A stretch of 64,000 bases of DNA from Rhodococcus yunnanensis NBRC 103083 (GCF_001895005.1 NZ_BCXH01000002.1:248001-312000), one strand, 5' to 3'; numbered from the stretch's first letter, positions 9,301 through 19,664 are shown. Translations and numbers: made by a program. Notes: generated by a model not told the origin, from the sequence alone.

Positions 9301-11159
9301 GAGTCGAGATCTCCGTCGATGGCCGCGCGCAGCATCTCACGAGACGCAGAGACACCGAAATCGTATATCCAGCACTGCATTCCGTCCGGCCGAACGACCG
9401 GGTACGGCCGCTCGTCGTCGACCTCGACGCCCAAGGACTGCAGAATCGGCAGCACCTGGCTGAGCGAGACCCCGCGACCGCCGATGTAGAGACTGAACCG
9501 CCAGCTGCCCACTTCGGAATCGACGTTGCGGTACAGCTGCATGTCGATCGCCCCATCGGTGAGCGCTTCGAAACGGGCTATGTCGGACACCGCACGATCG
9601 GGTCCGAAATCCTGCTTGTATGCCTCCGGCAGTGCTTCGGCGTACTTGGCCGTCACCAGCGGATCGGTGCCGTCGGTGCGCGCAACGGCCTCGGCGAGCG
9701 CGTCCTCCCACGTTCTGATCGTCTCGGCCAGAAGCGCCTCGATGTGTGCGACGTTGGCCGGGGACACATCGGCACCCGCCGCGGAGTCGTCGGGGTCACG
9801 TCGAACCGTGACGTGCAGAAGGGCGAGGTCCGACTCGGTGACACGGGCGGTGTAGTCGATACCGGAACCGTTCAGCTGCTGCAGCAGGCAGTTCTGCACC
9901 GCCAGACGCACGCGCGTCGTGTAGCGATCTCGCGGCAGGTACACGAGCGCAGAGACGAATGCACCGTGCGTGTCCTCGCGAAGGAACACTTTGACGCGGC
10001 GCCTGCGTCCGATCGCCATGACGGCGGTAGCCGTCTCGAACAGGGCCTCCTCGCTCGTGGCGAACAGCTCCGACCGCGGCATCGACTGAAGAACCTCGAG
10101 CATCGCCTGACCGGAGAAGGATCCGGGGTCGTAGCCTGCCCTGGCGATGATCGAACGCACGCGTCGTTCGATGACGGGAATATCGAGCACGTTCTCGTGC
10201 AACGCAGTCACCGTGAACACACCGACGAAGCGATGCACGCCGAGCCCCGGAGCCTCACGGTCGAACAATGTCACGAAGTACGGGTACACCGCCCGATGCA
10301 CCCGGGCAGGGCTCGATCCCTGTGTGAGAGTGAGTACTTCGGCCGGTGCGTCGCCGACCTCCGGTTCGAGCGAAGTGTCGTGGCGCAGTACGCCGAGACC
10401 GTGGGTACTGTCGGTGCCCGCAGGTACGGACGTCTCGGTGCCGTACCAGCGATATCCGAGCAGTGTGTAATGGCCGTCGGCGAGCCACCGAAGCAAGTTG
10501 CCTGCATCGCGCAGCTCTTCGGCGTTGCCCTCGCCACGCTCGGCTGCCGCGTCGAGAAGAGTGCGTGCGACCGTGCTCTGGACCGCGCGCATCTCCTCGG
10601 TGTCCTCGACCACTTCGCGTACGTCGTTCAGCACGCCGGAGATCGAGTCCACGAGCACGTCCAGAGTCGCGGCGTCCACCGACGGCTTCAGCTGCAGGTG
10701 CATCCAGGATTCCCGGACGGTTCCGTCGACGACCGTTCCGTTGCCGGGTGCGACGTCGACCAGGTCGCCGTTCGAGTCCCGCGTCACGGACAGGATCGGA
10801 TGCACGATCTCGGCGACCTCGACACCGAGTCGCGCCAGCTGCGACATCACCGACTCGACCAACAGGGGCATGTCGTCGGTGACGATCTGAAGGGCCAGGC
10901 CCGACGCGTGTGCGTCGGCCGATTCCGGGCGGTACAACCGAACTGCGGCGGCACCGGCAGCGCGCCGTGCTGCCAGGTGCAGATGGAGGCGGAACATCGA
11001 ACGTTCGGGGTCGACCACCGTGCCCGCGAGGTTCTCGGTGTCGACGTGCGCGAAATACGCAGCTCGAGCCGCTGGCAGCGTGGTCACCAACTTCGCAGGC
11101 AGTTCGCTTGATCGGTCGATGTACGTTGTGCCAGCCGAGTTCGGCATGTGTGGAACCAC
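6306..11159 (-). CDS. gdh: NAD-specific glutamate dehydrogenase, large (180-kDa type)
   Basis: At 1617 aa this matches the L_180 class of NAD-GDH, which converts glutamate to 2-oxoglutarate plus ammonia and feeds nitrogen and carbon catabolism. The N-terminal third carries regulatory ACT/PAS-like segments; the catalytic core lies near residues 790-1250, with GGLRWSDRREDFRTEILGL and the Lys-rich GAKGGFVVKRP, followed by the NAD Rossmann part (GVGDMSGDVFGNGM and KDPNPD-like LDPNPDRAKAYAER). In M. tuberculosis this enzyme is controlled by the FHA protein GarA. An alternative start at the second Met (MPNSAGTTYIDR) is equally good. Thioesterase and hypothetical genes follow directly. Confidence 0.95.
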   Translation of the reverse strand: MVPHMPNSAGTTYIDRSSELPAKLVTTLPAARAAYFAHVDTENLAGTVVDPERSMFRLHLHLAARRAAGAAAVRLYRPESADAHASGLALQIVTDDMPLLVESVMSQLARLGVEVAEIVHPILSVTRDSNGDLVDVAPGNGTVVDGTVRESWMHLQLKPSVDAATLDVLVDSISGVLNDVREVVEDTEEMRAVQSTVARTLLDAAAERGEGNAEELRDAGNLLRWLADGHYTLLGYRWYGTETSVPAGTDSTHGLGVLRHDTSLEPEVGDAPAEVLTLTQGSSPARVHRAVYPYFVTLFDREAPGLGVHRFVGVFTVTALHENVLDIPVIERRVRSIIARAGYDPGSFSGQAMLEVLQSMPRSELFATSEEALFETATAVMAIGRRRRVKVFLREDTHGAFVSALVYLPRDRYTTRVRLAVQNCLLQQLNGSGIDYTARVTESDLALLHVTVRRDPDDSAAGADVSPANVAHIEALLAETIRTWEDALAEAVARTDGTDPLVTAKYAEALPEAYKQDFGPDRAVSDIARFEALTDGAIDMQLYRNVDSEVGSWRFSLYIGGRGVSLSQVLPILQSLGVEVDDERPYPVVRPDGMQCWIYDFGVSASREMLRAAIDGDLDSELQAAGDADRESRVQLRFTDAFTAVWAGRAEADRFNELVMRAGLDWRQAQILRAYAKYLRQANFPYSQFNIEGVLLAHPKTARLLVALFESQFDPDGPADNRSDEYDAELRVLIDSVISLDADRILRSIFELIRATLRTNFYVVDPAGASREFLSLKLDPQAIAELPKPKPKFEIFVYSPRVEGVHLRFGAVARGGLRWSDRREDFRTEILGLAKAQMVKNAVIVPVGAKGGFVVKRPPASSGDPVVDRTAAAKEGQACYRTFIAGLLDVTDNLDRASGSVVPPARVVRRDGDDTYLVVAADKGTATFSDLANEVAGEYGFWLGDAFASGGSAGYDHKAMGITAKGAWESVKRHFREIGIDTQAEDFTVIGVGDMSGDVFGNGMLLSKHIGLLAAFDHRHVFLDPNPDRAKAYAERERLFAMPRSSWADYESAIISDGGGVWERTVKSIPISAPARVALGLQDSVTALSPPELVRAILRAPADLLWNGGIGTYIKASTESNSDVGDKSNDAVRVDGNELRATVVGEGGNLGATALGRIEYDLAGGRINTDAVDNSAGVDCSDHEVNIKILLESAIADDLLDRADRDDLLASMTDEVGRLVLWDNIMQNELLGTSRFDAPSLVTVHHRVIEDLHVRRGLDRELEALPTEAEIRRRKQDGRGLSSPELATLMAHVKLGLESDLLASELPDSDVFASRLPKYFPAPLREPYRGAITSHPLRRQLVATTLTNETVDQGGITFVYRLAEDAGATGTDAVRAFAAASAIFGLDDLWEEIRSAPIPTASSNELLLESRRVLDRVARWLLTNRPQPLAVGAEISRYAGTVARLNGLVGGWIDGHQARELESRIDAAVQRGAPRELTAKVYRLLDVFCLLDIIDVADITEHEPADVAELYFALDAHIGIDWLLTSVSALARGDRWHSLARLALRDDLYSSLRAITKEVLLGGEPHESVSEKIAEWESTNSSRLARARVALAEIADSGTLDLATLSVAARQVRSMVP

Positions 11160-11507
11160 TCCCTTGTGAGGATTCTTCAGCGACCTCGTCGTCGCCTCGC
11201 ACCTACGAGCTTATCGCCGCGGCGGCCACCGCGAGGGGCGGGCGAATTCCTCCGATCCGGAAGATCCGGCATCGGCGAGGTGGTCCCACAAGACAAACTC
11301 GACGAGTACACAAGGGCCTGGCTGGAGAGCACGGGCCTGGCTGAGGGGTGAGAGCATGGCCGCGAGCGCGGCGAGGCCGACACGACCATGAGCAACTCCA
11401 CAGTCGCGCACGACTATGCCGGCCGTCACGCCCAGGAAGCGGTACGACCTACAGGAGACACACCGCGACTGAGCGCGCCGCGCCTCCTGCAGGTCCTGCG
11501 CGAGTGA
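11160..11507. other. Gap between gdh and ettA with no assignable gene
   Basis: These 348 bases lie upstream of gdh and downstream of ettA. On the plus strand a frame ends in EVVPQDKLDEYTRAWLESTGLAEG, which has natural-looking composition, but the preceding part is arginine/proline-rich and has no convincing start. It may be the tail of a decayed gene or chance. The gdh promoter must lie near 11160-11220; I do not see clear -35/-10 boxes. Confidence 0.4.
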
Positions 11508-13187
<1,680 letters not shown>

Positions 13188-13311
13188 GTGCGCCAGCTTA
13201 TCGGTGTAAGCCCGTCCGAACACCATCGCCCGTTGGCCACTGCGTTCGAGGCCGGACGTACCGGGCATGCGCGGGTCGATCGACGCCACACGCACACACC
13301 CGGTAAGTCCT

Positions 13312-13385
13312 CAGACCGCTGCCGCGGCCGTACGCCTTCAGACCGCTGCCGCGGCAGTACGCCTTCAGACCGCTGCCGCGGCAGG
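13312..13385. repeat. Three tandem 27-base repeats at the 3' end of the SSB gene
   Basis: Three consecutive units of 27 bases share CAGACCGCTGCCGCGGC and then GTACGCCTT; the last unit breaks off into the ssb coding end. Each contains CTGCCGCGGCAG or a one-base variant, a 12-base perfect palindrome. The unit nearest ssb encodes its last residues (PAAAAV) and the stop codon, so copies lie just downstream of the stop. Confidence 0.85.
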
Positions 13386-13880
13386 CACGTCCGGGAACTC
13401 GGGCTCCGGTGCGTCCTGGGCACCGATCGCCTCGAACGGGTCGTGCTCGCTACCCTCACCGGTGTCATCGGCCTCGATCCCCGAGCTATCCGACTCGGCG
13501 GCCTGAGTGGCCGGCACGGCGCGTCTGCGATCGATGCTGACTACGCATCGCGAGAGATCAGGACCGACCGCACTTGCGGTCATCTCTAGGTCGGCACGCT
13601 CGACACCGTCGCGCGTGGTGTACTCGTTGGTCCTGAGCTGCCCGTACGCGACAACGGGATCACCTTTCATGAGGGAGCCGCCGACGCCGGTGACCAACCG
13701 CCGCCAGCACGTCACGGTCAGGAACAGAGTGCCCCCGTCCGTCCACTCCCCCGTGTTGCGATCCTGACGGCGGGCGTTGCTCGCCATCCTGAAGTTCAAC
13801 ACCTGTTCGCCCGTGGGCGTCTGCCTCTTGATCGGGTTGGTGATGACGGTCCCCACCACCGCACATTGCGCCTCGTACAT
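13365..13880 (-). CDS. ssb: Single-stranded DNA-binding protein (second SSB)
   Basis: The 171-aa product starts with the OB-fold of SSB (MYEAQCAVVGTVITNP, then FRMASNARRQDRNTGEWTDG and FLTVTCWRRL) and ends in an acidic linker (SGIEADDTGEGSEHDPFEA). The C-terminus is PEFPDVPAAAAV, not the canonical DDDIPF partner-binding tip. This and the position beside ettA fit the accessory mycobacterial paralogue (Rv2478c, SsbB) rather than the replicative SSB. The ATG at 13880 is preceded by GAGAAGGGGG. The stop lies within a 27-base tandem repeat. Confidence 0.88.
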   Translation of the reverse strand: MYEAQCAVVGTVITNPIKRQTPTGEQVLNFRMASNARRQDRNTGEWTDGGTLFLTVTCWRRLVTGVGGSLMKGDPVVAYGQLRTNEYTTRDGVERADLEMTASAVGPDLSRCVVSIDRRRAVPATQAAESDSSGIEADDTGEGSEHDPFEAIGAQDAPEPEFPDVPAAAAV

Positions 13881-14072
13881 CGTCTGGCCCCCTTCTCGGA
13901 TTCGCTGCTCGGACGGCGACGCCGACCCGATACGACTGTGCCTCGAAACGAACGCCACTGGTGGGCCGAAACGGAATCTGTGGATGAACACCTCGCCTGT
14001 GGACAAGTCCGCCGCACACTCGATGTTCGGCGAAGAACTGTCGTTGCAGTGTGCTAGCGGCCTGGCCGGCTC

Positions 14073-15902
14073 CTATGCCGCGAACTGCGGTACGGCCGCG
14101 GCGATGTCGACGTCTTCCGAGGCGCGCAGCAATTCGGCGTAGGAGCCGTCGGCGGCCATCAATTCCTCGTGCGTGCCGGATTCGAGAACGCGGCCGTGGC
14201 CCAGCACTGCGATCCGATCGGCCGAACGAACCGTCGACAACCGATGGGCGATGAGAATGGTGGTGCGCCCCGCCATCAACTCGTCCAGCGCATCCTGCAG
14301 TGCCCGTTCGGTGCGGTTGTCCAGCGCGCTCGTCGCCTCGTCGAGAATCAGGATCGGCGGATTCCGCAGAACGGTACGAGCGATGGACAGGCGCTGCTTC
14401 TCGCCGCCGGAGAATCGATATCCGCGTTCGCCGACCAGGGTGTCGTAGCCGTCGTCCAGGCCGACGATGAAGTCGTGAATCTGCGCTATGCGAGCGGCCT
14501 GTTCGATCTCGGCATCGGTCGCATCCGGTCTCGCGAAGCGGAGGTTCTCGCGAATCGTCGCATGGAAGAGGTAGGTCTCCTGGGAGACGACGCCGACGAG
14601 GTCGGCAACGGCTGATGTCTCGAGATCCCGAATGTCCGTGCCGTCGATGGTGATTCGTCCGGTGCTCGGGTCGTGTAGGCGTGCCGCCAGATATCCGAGC
14701 GTGGTCTTGCCCGAGCCCGTCGCGCCGACCAGGGCGAGCGTGGTGCCGGCGGGTATGTCGATGTCGATGTCGGTGAGCGTCGGCCGAGTTGCGCCGGTGT
14801 AGGTGAACCCGACATGCCGGAACGCGACATCGCCGCGGACGTCGCCGCGGACCAACTTCGTCGGAACCTCGGGTTCTTCGATGTCGATCGGCAGATCGAG
14901 GTACTCGAAAACGCGCCCGAACAGCGCAAGAGAGCTCTGCACTTCCACACCGGTGCTCAGCAATTGCATCGTGGGGCGGAACAATTGCGTCTGCAACGTG
15001 GTGAAGGCGACGAGTGTGCCGACGGTCAGCGCGCTTCCGTGTCCGATCGTCACACCGGCGAACCAGTAGACCAGCGCAGGCATGATCGCGAAACTGATCT
15101 GCATGCTGGCCATCCGCCACTTTCCCGCCATCATCGCCTTCAGTTCGACGTCGGCCACCTCGTCGGATCTCGATGCGAACTGCTCGGTGAGTACGTGGCC
15201 GGATCCGGTGGTCTTGCCCAGCAGAATCCCGCTGACGGACAGAGATTCCTCGATCTGAACGGACAACTCGCTCAACAGTTTCTGGCGGGTCGTGGAGATC
15301 TTGCGTCGTTCGTTTCCTATCCTTCGGGCGATCCGAACGAACACCGGGAGGATCATCAGCGAGAACAGAGCCAGCCGCCAGTCCAGCAGGAACAGGGCGA
15401 CGACGGTGGCCGCGACGGTGGTGGCGTTCTGCGCGATGGATGTTGCCGTGTTCGTGACGACCGATTGCATTCCGCCGATGTCGTTGGCGATGCGGGACTG
15501 CACCTCACCGGTACGGGTTCGAGCGAAGAACCCGAGTGATTGTTTCTGCAGATGCCCGTAGACGGCGACGCGAAGGCCGTGCATGAGTTTCTGGCCGACG
15601 CCGTTGGACATCCAGGTCTGTACGACGCCGAGAGTGTTGGTGATGATCGCGACCGCGATCATGCCCACTGCGATCAGCGTGACGAGTGTGACGTCGCGAT
15701 CGGGGATGGCGTGATCGAGCAGTTCGCGGAGCAGAAGCGGTGATGCGAGCGCGATGACCGCGCTGAAGACGATGATCGCGGTGACGACTGCGATACGGAA
15801 GCGGTAGGGACGGAAGAGAGCGAGTACGCGGCCGGCAGGGGCTGCGTCAGATGGGGTGGATTTCGATGGGCCGAATGTCGGGCCGGTGGGTGGGCGTACC
15901 AA
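14073..15902 (-). CDS. ABC exporter, fused TMD-NBD (drug/lipid exporter type)
   Basis: The 609-aa half-transporter works as a dimer: six helices in about residues 25-300 (for example VVTAIIVFSAVIALASPLLL, ALFSLMILPVFVRIARRIG), then the ATPase with Walker A GATGSGKTT, Q-loop SQETYLFHATI, signature FSGGEKQRLSIARTVL, Walker B ILILDEATSALD, and H-loop IAHRLSTV. It probably exports a drug or lipid; the substrate is unknown. TTG at 15902 is chosen as start because GGAGGT sits 5 bases upstream; the longer frame would run through the operator. It diverges from the marR-type gene, which probably represses it. Confidence 0.88.
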   Translation of the reverse strand: MVRPPTGPTFGPSKSTPSDAAPAGRVLALFRPYRFRIAVVTAIIVFSAVIALASPLLLRELLDHAIPDRDVTLVTLIAVGMIAVAIITNTLGVVQTWMSNGVGQKLMHGLRVAVYGHLQKQSLGFFARTRTGEVQSRIANDIGGMQSVVTNTATSIAQNATTVAATVVALFLLDWRLALFSLMILPVFVRIARRIGNERRKISTTRQKLLSELSVQIEESLSVSGILLGKTTGSGHVLTEQFASRSDEVADVELKAMMAGKWRMASMQISFAIMPALVYWFAGVTIGHGSALTVGTLVAFTTLQTQLFRPTMQLLSTGVEVQSSLALFGRVFEYLDLPIDIEEPEVPTKLVRGDVRGDVAFRHVGFTYTGATRPTLTDIDIDIPAGTTLALVGATGSGKTTLGYLAARLHDPSTGRITIDGTDIRDLETSAVADLVGVVSQETYLFHATIRENLRFARPDATDAEIEQAARIAQIHDFIVGLDDGYDTLVGERGYRFSGGEKQRLSIARTVLRNPPILILDEATSALDNRTERALQDALDELMAGRTTILIAHRLSTVRSADRIAVLGHGRVLESGTHEELMAADGSYAELLRASEDVDIAAAVPQFAA

Positions 15903-15931
15903 GTAGACCTCCAGGATCGATGAACAACATA

Positions 15932-15962
15932 TTGCAGAGGTTACCTCATTATGAGGTTGCAA
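15932..15962. promoter_or_regulatory. Palindromic operator between ABC exporter and MarR regulator
   Basis: ACCTCATTATGAGGT (15943-15957) is a perfect inverted repeat of two 6-base arms around a 3-base centre. It is flanked by TTGCA at 15932 and TTGCAA at 15957-15962. It lies in the short divergent gap 30 bases from the exporter start and about 17-30 from the regulator start, the usual place for a MarR binding site. Binding is inferred, not shown. Confidence 0.65.
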
Positions 15963-15985
15963 GCAAGACGGCTATGCTGTCCGTC

Positions 15986-16411
15986 ATGCACTCCGGAGAC
16001 ACACCGAATCTCGCGGACGCGTTCATGACCGTCGCCAGGCGTATTCGCCACACCCACATGAATGCGTTGGAGCCGTTCGGCCTCAATCCATCGCAGAGTC
16101 GAGCGCTGCACGTACTCGCCCGAGCGGGACAACCCGTTCGGCTCCGAGTCCTCGCCGACCACCTACGCATCGTTGCGCGATCCGCCACCGACATCGTCGA
16201 CTCGCTCGAGGACGCAGGTCTCGTCGAGCGGGAGCCCGATCCAGCCGATCGCCGTGCTGTACTCGTCTCACTGACCGACGTCGGACGCACTCGCCTTCAG
16301 GCCATCGATGCGGCACGCCGAGATGTCGCCGTCGAACTGTTCGATCGACTCGATCCGGCAGAGCGCGACGAACTCGCGCGCATCGTGAACAAGATCACCG
16401 AATCCTGGTGA
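15986..16411 (+). CDS. MarR-family transcriptional regulator
   Basis: This is a 141-aa winged-helix protein: ADAFMTVARRIRHTHMNAL (dimerisation helix), NPSQSRALHVLARAGQPVRLRVLADHLRI (helix-turn-helix), SATDIVDSLEDAGLVEREPDPADRRAVLVSLTDVG (recognition helix and wing with the family DxRxxxVxLT pattern). It very likely represses the divergent ABC exporter and itself through the palindrome at 15943-15957. An in-frame ATG at 15974 could add four residues (MLSV); neither site has a strong Shine-Dalgarno sequence. Its stop is 11 bases from the convergent ctaG-copD gene. Confidence 0.88.
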   Translation: MHSGDTPNLADAFMTVARRIRHTHMNALEPFGLNPSQSRALHVLARAGQPVRLRVLADHLRIVARSATDIVDSLEDAGLVEREPDPADRRAVLVSLTDVGRTRLQAIDAARRDVAVELFDRLDPAERDELARIVNKITESW

Positions 16412-16422
16412 TCGACGCTCGG

Positions 16423-18453
16423 TCAGAGACCTGCTTCGCGGTCCCGTCGGGCGAGTTCGGCGAACATCGCATTGTGTGCGGCGAGATCCGCGTCGTGATC
16501 ACGGTCCGCCGCACGGTCGGAGCGCTTGGCGTTGCGGTCGTCGCTGCGTGACCACTGGATCAGAAGCGCAAGCATGACGAGCACCAGCGGAATCTCCCCC
16601 GTTGCCCAGGCGATTCCTCCGCCGAGCTTCTGATCTCCCAGTAGGTCGCCGTTCCAGTCGAGACCGAGGGTGCGGTAGTACCAACCGCCCATCACGGTGT
16701 TCATGCTCATCAGCGCGACGCCGAAGAACGCGTGGAAGGGCAGCGATCCGAAGACCATCGCAAGTTTCGTGATGGGCTCGATGTGACGCGGTGACGGATC
16801 GACCCCGATCACGACCCAGTAGAAGAGATAGCCGCTGAGGATGAAGTGCGCGTTCATGAGTAGGTGAGCAGCGTGATTGTCCAGGATTGCGCCGAAGATT
16901 CCCCCGATGTACAGCGCGTAGAAGCCGCCGACGAACAGCACCGCAGCCACGATGGGATGCGTCAGGAATCGCGAGACGGGGCTGTGCAGTGCCTGCAACA
17001 ACCACTCGCGAGGCCCCGGAACGCCGTCCTTCCCGGCCGCGGGAAGTGCACGAAGCGCCAGCGTCAGTGCCCCACCTAGCGCAAGCAGTACCGGGGCAAG
17101 CATCGACAAGGCCATGTGCGCGCCCATGTGCACGCTGAAGGTCGCGGGCGAATACTTGCCGACGCCGGAGGACGTGCCGATCAGCATCGTCGCGCAACCG
17201 AGCAGGAACGCGATAGTCCGTCCCATCGGCCATGCGTCCCCACGCTTGCGCAGCCGACGAACCCCGAGCAGATACACAACCGCGAGCACGATCGACGCCG
17301 TCCCGAAGATCAGATCGAAGCGCCAGTCGAACGCCAATCGTGCGAACGTCGGCGGGCCGTCCAGGTCGTATCCGAGTGCCGCCTGCGTCAGCGACAGGTT
17401 CGGGTCGACATCGGACGGCGGCGGCGTACGCCCGAGCCCGACGGCCAAACCGATGGTCGCCGCGAAGATCAGCACCTCGCCGCCTGCGAATCTGACGAGC
17501 GCACCACGTGACTCCGGATCCGCCGCCAGGGCAGGCAAGGATCGACGACGCTGAATCCACCCGAAGAAACCGAGGATCACGAGCGCGAGGATCTTGCCGA
17601 GGACGAGCCGCCCGTAGGTGGTGGTGAACAGGTCCGAGACCGATACCCGGACTAGCGCATTGATGACGCCGCTGACGCCCATCACCACGAAGGCTGCGGT
17701 CGCAACCGTCGAGAATCTGCGAGTGGCCACATCGGTGTGCGCGCCGTGTCGGCGAGCGTGCGACAACACCGCGAACAATCCGCCCGCCCACAGCGTCGCG
17801 GCGATCAGATGCAGGATCAGGCTGTTCGTGGCGATGTCGTGCGATCCGCCCGAGGACGAATGTCCGGTGACCGCGATGGGCATCAACGTGCCGAGTGCGA
17901 ATACCAGCAACAGTGGCGTCCACGACCACCGCAGCACTGCTCGCGACACGATCGCCAGCACGACGGCGAGTATCGCCGTCCACCGCCATGCACTCGCGAT
18001 CTCCACCTGATCGAGCGCGACCCACAGGTTGCTCGGTTGGATGGCAACGGTGAACGGCTGACCCGACGTGTCCGACAGTGTCAGTGGCACGAGTACGAGC
18101 GCACACGCCGCCCACACGATCGACGCGACCGATCCGGTCCGAACCGCACGGTAGCCACCGACGTCCAACACGCCGCTCTTCTGCGGAGGAACGAGAAACG
18201 CCGCAAGCAGGAACGACCCGATCGCGATCGACGCGGCGATCTCTCCCACTGCACGCACGGCAGGAAGCCCGTAGATGGTCGCCGGACCGGGATCCGGGAT
18301 CCCGAGAAGAACTAGCGCGTCGGACGCAGACAGGCTGACGACGAGAGCCGCCACTATTGCGGCAATGGCACCGGCAGTGACGAACACCGATGTCGACGAC
18401 GTCGATCCAGGCGACGGTGACGTGTCGGTTCGGTCTACTTCGGGTGCTGCCAT
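16423..18453 (-). CDS. Copper-protein fusion: CopD domain plus CtaG-type cytochrome oxidase assembly domain
   Basis: This is a 676-aa polytopic membrane protein with two modules. Residues about 15-330 form a CopD domain (TM helices with HSSSGGSHDIATNSLILHLIAATLWAGGLFAVL, the His residues likely binding copper). Residues about 365-650 form a Caa3_CtaG domain (FSVHMGAHMALSMLAPVLLALG, HPIVAAVLFVGGFYALYIGG, LMNAHFILSGYLFYW). The fusion is widespread in mycolic-acid bacteria and is thought to move copper across the membrane for cytochrome oxidase assembly. The C-terminal 25 residues are charged and cytosolic. The gene stands alone between the MarR gene and xdhC. Confidence 0.9.
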   Translation of the reverse strand: MAAPEVDRTDTSPSPGSTSSTSVFVTAGAIAAIVAALVVSLSASDALVLLGIPDPGPATIYGLPAVRAVGEIAASIAIGSFLLAAFLVPPQKSGVLDVGGYRAVRTGSVASIVWAACALVLVPLTLSDTSGQPFTVAIQPSNLWVALDQVEIASAWRWTAILAVVLAIVSRAVLRWSWTPLLLVFALGTLMPIAVTGHSSSGGSHDIATNSLILHLIAATLWAGGLFAVLSHARRHGAHTDVATRRFSTVATAAFVVMGVSGVINALVRVSVSDLFTTTYGRLVLGKILALVILGFFGWIQRRRSLPALAADPESRGALVRFAGGEVLIFAATIGLAVGLGRTPPPSDVDPNLSLTQAALGYDLDGPPTFARLAFDWRFDLIFGTASIVLAVVYLLGVRRLRKRGDAWPMGRTIAFLLGCATMLIGTSSGVGKYSPATFSVHMGAHMALSMLAPVLLALGGALTLALRALPAAGKDGVPGPREWLLQALHSPVSRFLTHPIVAAVLFVGGFYALYIGGIFGAILDNHAAHLLMNAHFILSGYLFYWVVIGVDPSPRHIEPITKLAMVFGSLPFHAFFGVALMSMNTVMGGWYYRTLGLDWNGDLLGDQKLGGGIAWATGEIPLVLVMLALLIQWSRSDDRNAKRSDRAADRDHDADLAAHNAMFAELARRDREAGL

Positions 18454-18524
18454 GACATCCAGAGTAAGAGGTGTTTGAACTGCACCGATACCCAGCGCCC
18501 CAAACTGCTACCGGCCGTCGTAGA

Positions 18525-19664
18525 TCATGTGTCGTGTGCCACGGCGCAATCGTGATGAATCCGGCCCTGCCGTTCGCCGAGCGGCTCCCCGGAGCCGCCC
18601 CATCGACGCGCGACGATCTCCGCTGCGATGGACACCGCCGTCTCCTGCGGAGTCCTGGCACCCAGATCGAGTCCGATCGGACTGGACAGTCGTGCCAGTT
18701 CGACGTCGGTGAGCCCCTCCTCCTTCAGCCGCGCGACACGGTCCTCGTGAGTGCGACGCGACCCCATCGCGCCGACGAACGCAAGGTCCGGCCGGCGAAG
18801 CGCGATCGCCAGCAACGGCACGTCGAACTTGGGGTCGTGGGTGAGCACACACACGATGGTCCGCTGATCGAGCGCTCCGGCAGCCAGCTGCTCTGCCAGA
18901 TATCGATGTGGCCAGTCGACCACCACTTCCTCGGCGGACGGGAATCGACTCGTGGTCGCGAACACCGGGCGCGCGTCGCACACGGTCACGCGATAGCCGA
19001 GGAAGGCGCCCTGCTCGGCGACGGCCGCCGCGAAGTCGATCGCGCCGAACACGAGCATGCGCGGGCGCGGCGCGTAACTCGCCACGAAGACGTCCATGCC
19101 TTCCCCGAGCCGCTCGCCGTCGGGACCGTAGGTCAGAACCCGCGACGTGCCTGCGGCGAGCAGTCCACGGGAATCGTCGACGATCGCAGCGTCCGCGCGA
19201 GAAGAGCCGACAGAGCCTTCTGCAGTGAACTCCCCGATCACCAGGTGTCTGCCCACACGGCCCGAATCGGGGTGACGCACCACGGTGGCCACCGCGACGG
19301 GTCGATCGGCACCGATCGCATCGGCGACGGCACCCAACTCGGGAAAGGTTCGCTGCGACACCGGCTCGACGAATACATCGAGCACTCCCCCACACGTGAG
19401 CCCGACGGCGAACGCGTCGTCGTCCGTCACGCCGTAGCGCTCGAACCGCGCCGCATCGGTCGATACCGCGTCCGTCGCCGCGTCGTAGACCGAGCTCTCG
19501 ACGCATCCCCCCGACACCGAACCGGACACCGAACCGTCGGGAGCGACGACCATCGACGCACCGGCAGGCCTGGGTGCGGAACGGAACGTGCGTACCACTG
19601 TGCCCAGTCCAGCGGTGTCGCCGCTGCGCCAGATCCGAACCAACTCGTCGAGGACGTCCCGCAT
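18525..19664 (-). CDS. XdhC-family protein
   Basis: The 379-aa protein has the N-terminal XdhC/CoxI segment (GTVVRTFRSAPRPAGASMVV, then GSVSGGCVESSVYD with the conserved Cys of the family) and a C-terminal Rossmann-like XdhC domain (MLVFGAIDFAAAVAEQGAFLGYRVTVCDARP and LTHDPKFDVPLLAIALRRPDLAFVGAMGSRRTHEDR). XdhC binds and sulfurates molybdenum cofactor for xanthine dehydrogenase-type enzymes. No molybdenum hydroxylase gene is present in this window, so its client is elsewhere. The ATG at 19664 is chosen because AAAGGA lies 7 bases upstream; a GTG at 19679 would place that site within the gene. Confidence 0.88.
   Translation of the reverse strand: MRDVLDELVRIWRSGDTAGLGTVVRTFRSAPRPAGASMVVAPDGSVSGSVSGGCVESSVYDAATDAVSTDAARFERYGVTDDDAFAVGLTCGGVLDVFVEPVSQRTFPELGAVADAIGADRPVAVATVVRHPDSGRVGRHLVIGEFTAEGSVGSSRADAAIVDDSRGLLAAGTSRVLTYGPDGERLGEGMDVFVASYAPRPRMLVFGAIDFAAAVAEQGAFLGYRVTVCDARPVFATTSRFPSAEEVVVDWPHRYLAEQLAAGALDQRTIVCVLTHDPKFDVPLLAIALRRPDLAFVGAMGSRRTHEDRVARLKEEGLTDVELARLSSPIGLDLGARTPQETAVSIAAEIVARRWGGSGEPLGERQGRIHHDCAVAHDT

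Noticed and set aside
9066..11111. A 681-codon plus-strand open frame opposite gdh
   Set aside because: Product is His/Arg/Gln-rich with no domain, and lies exactly antisense to the conserved gdh coding frame; typical high-GC shadow.
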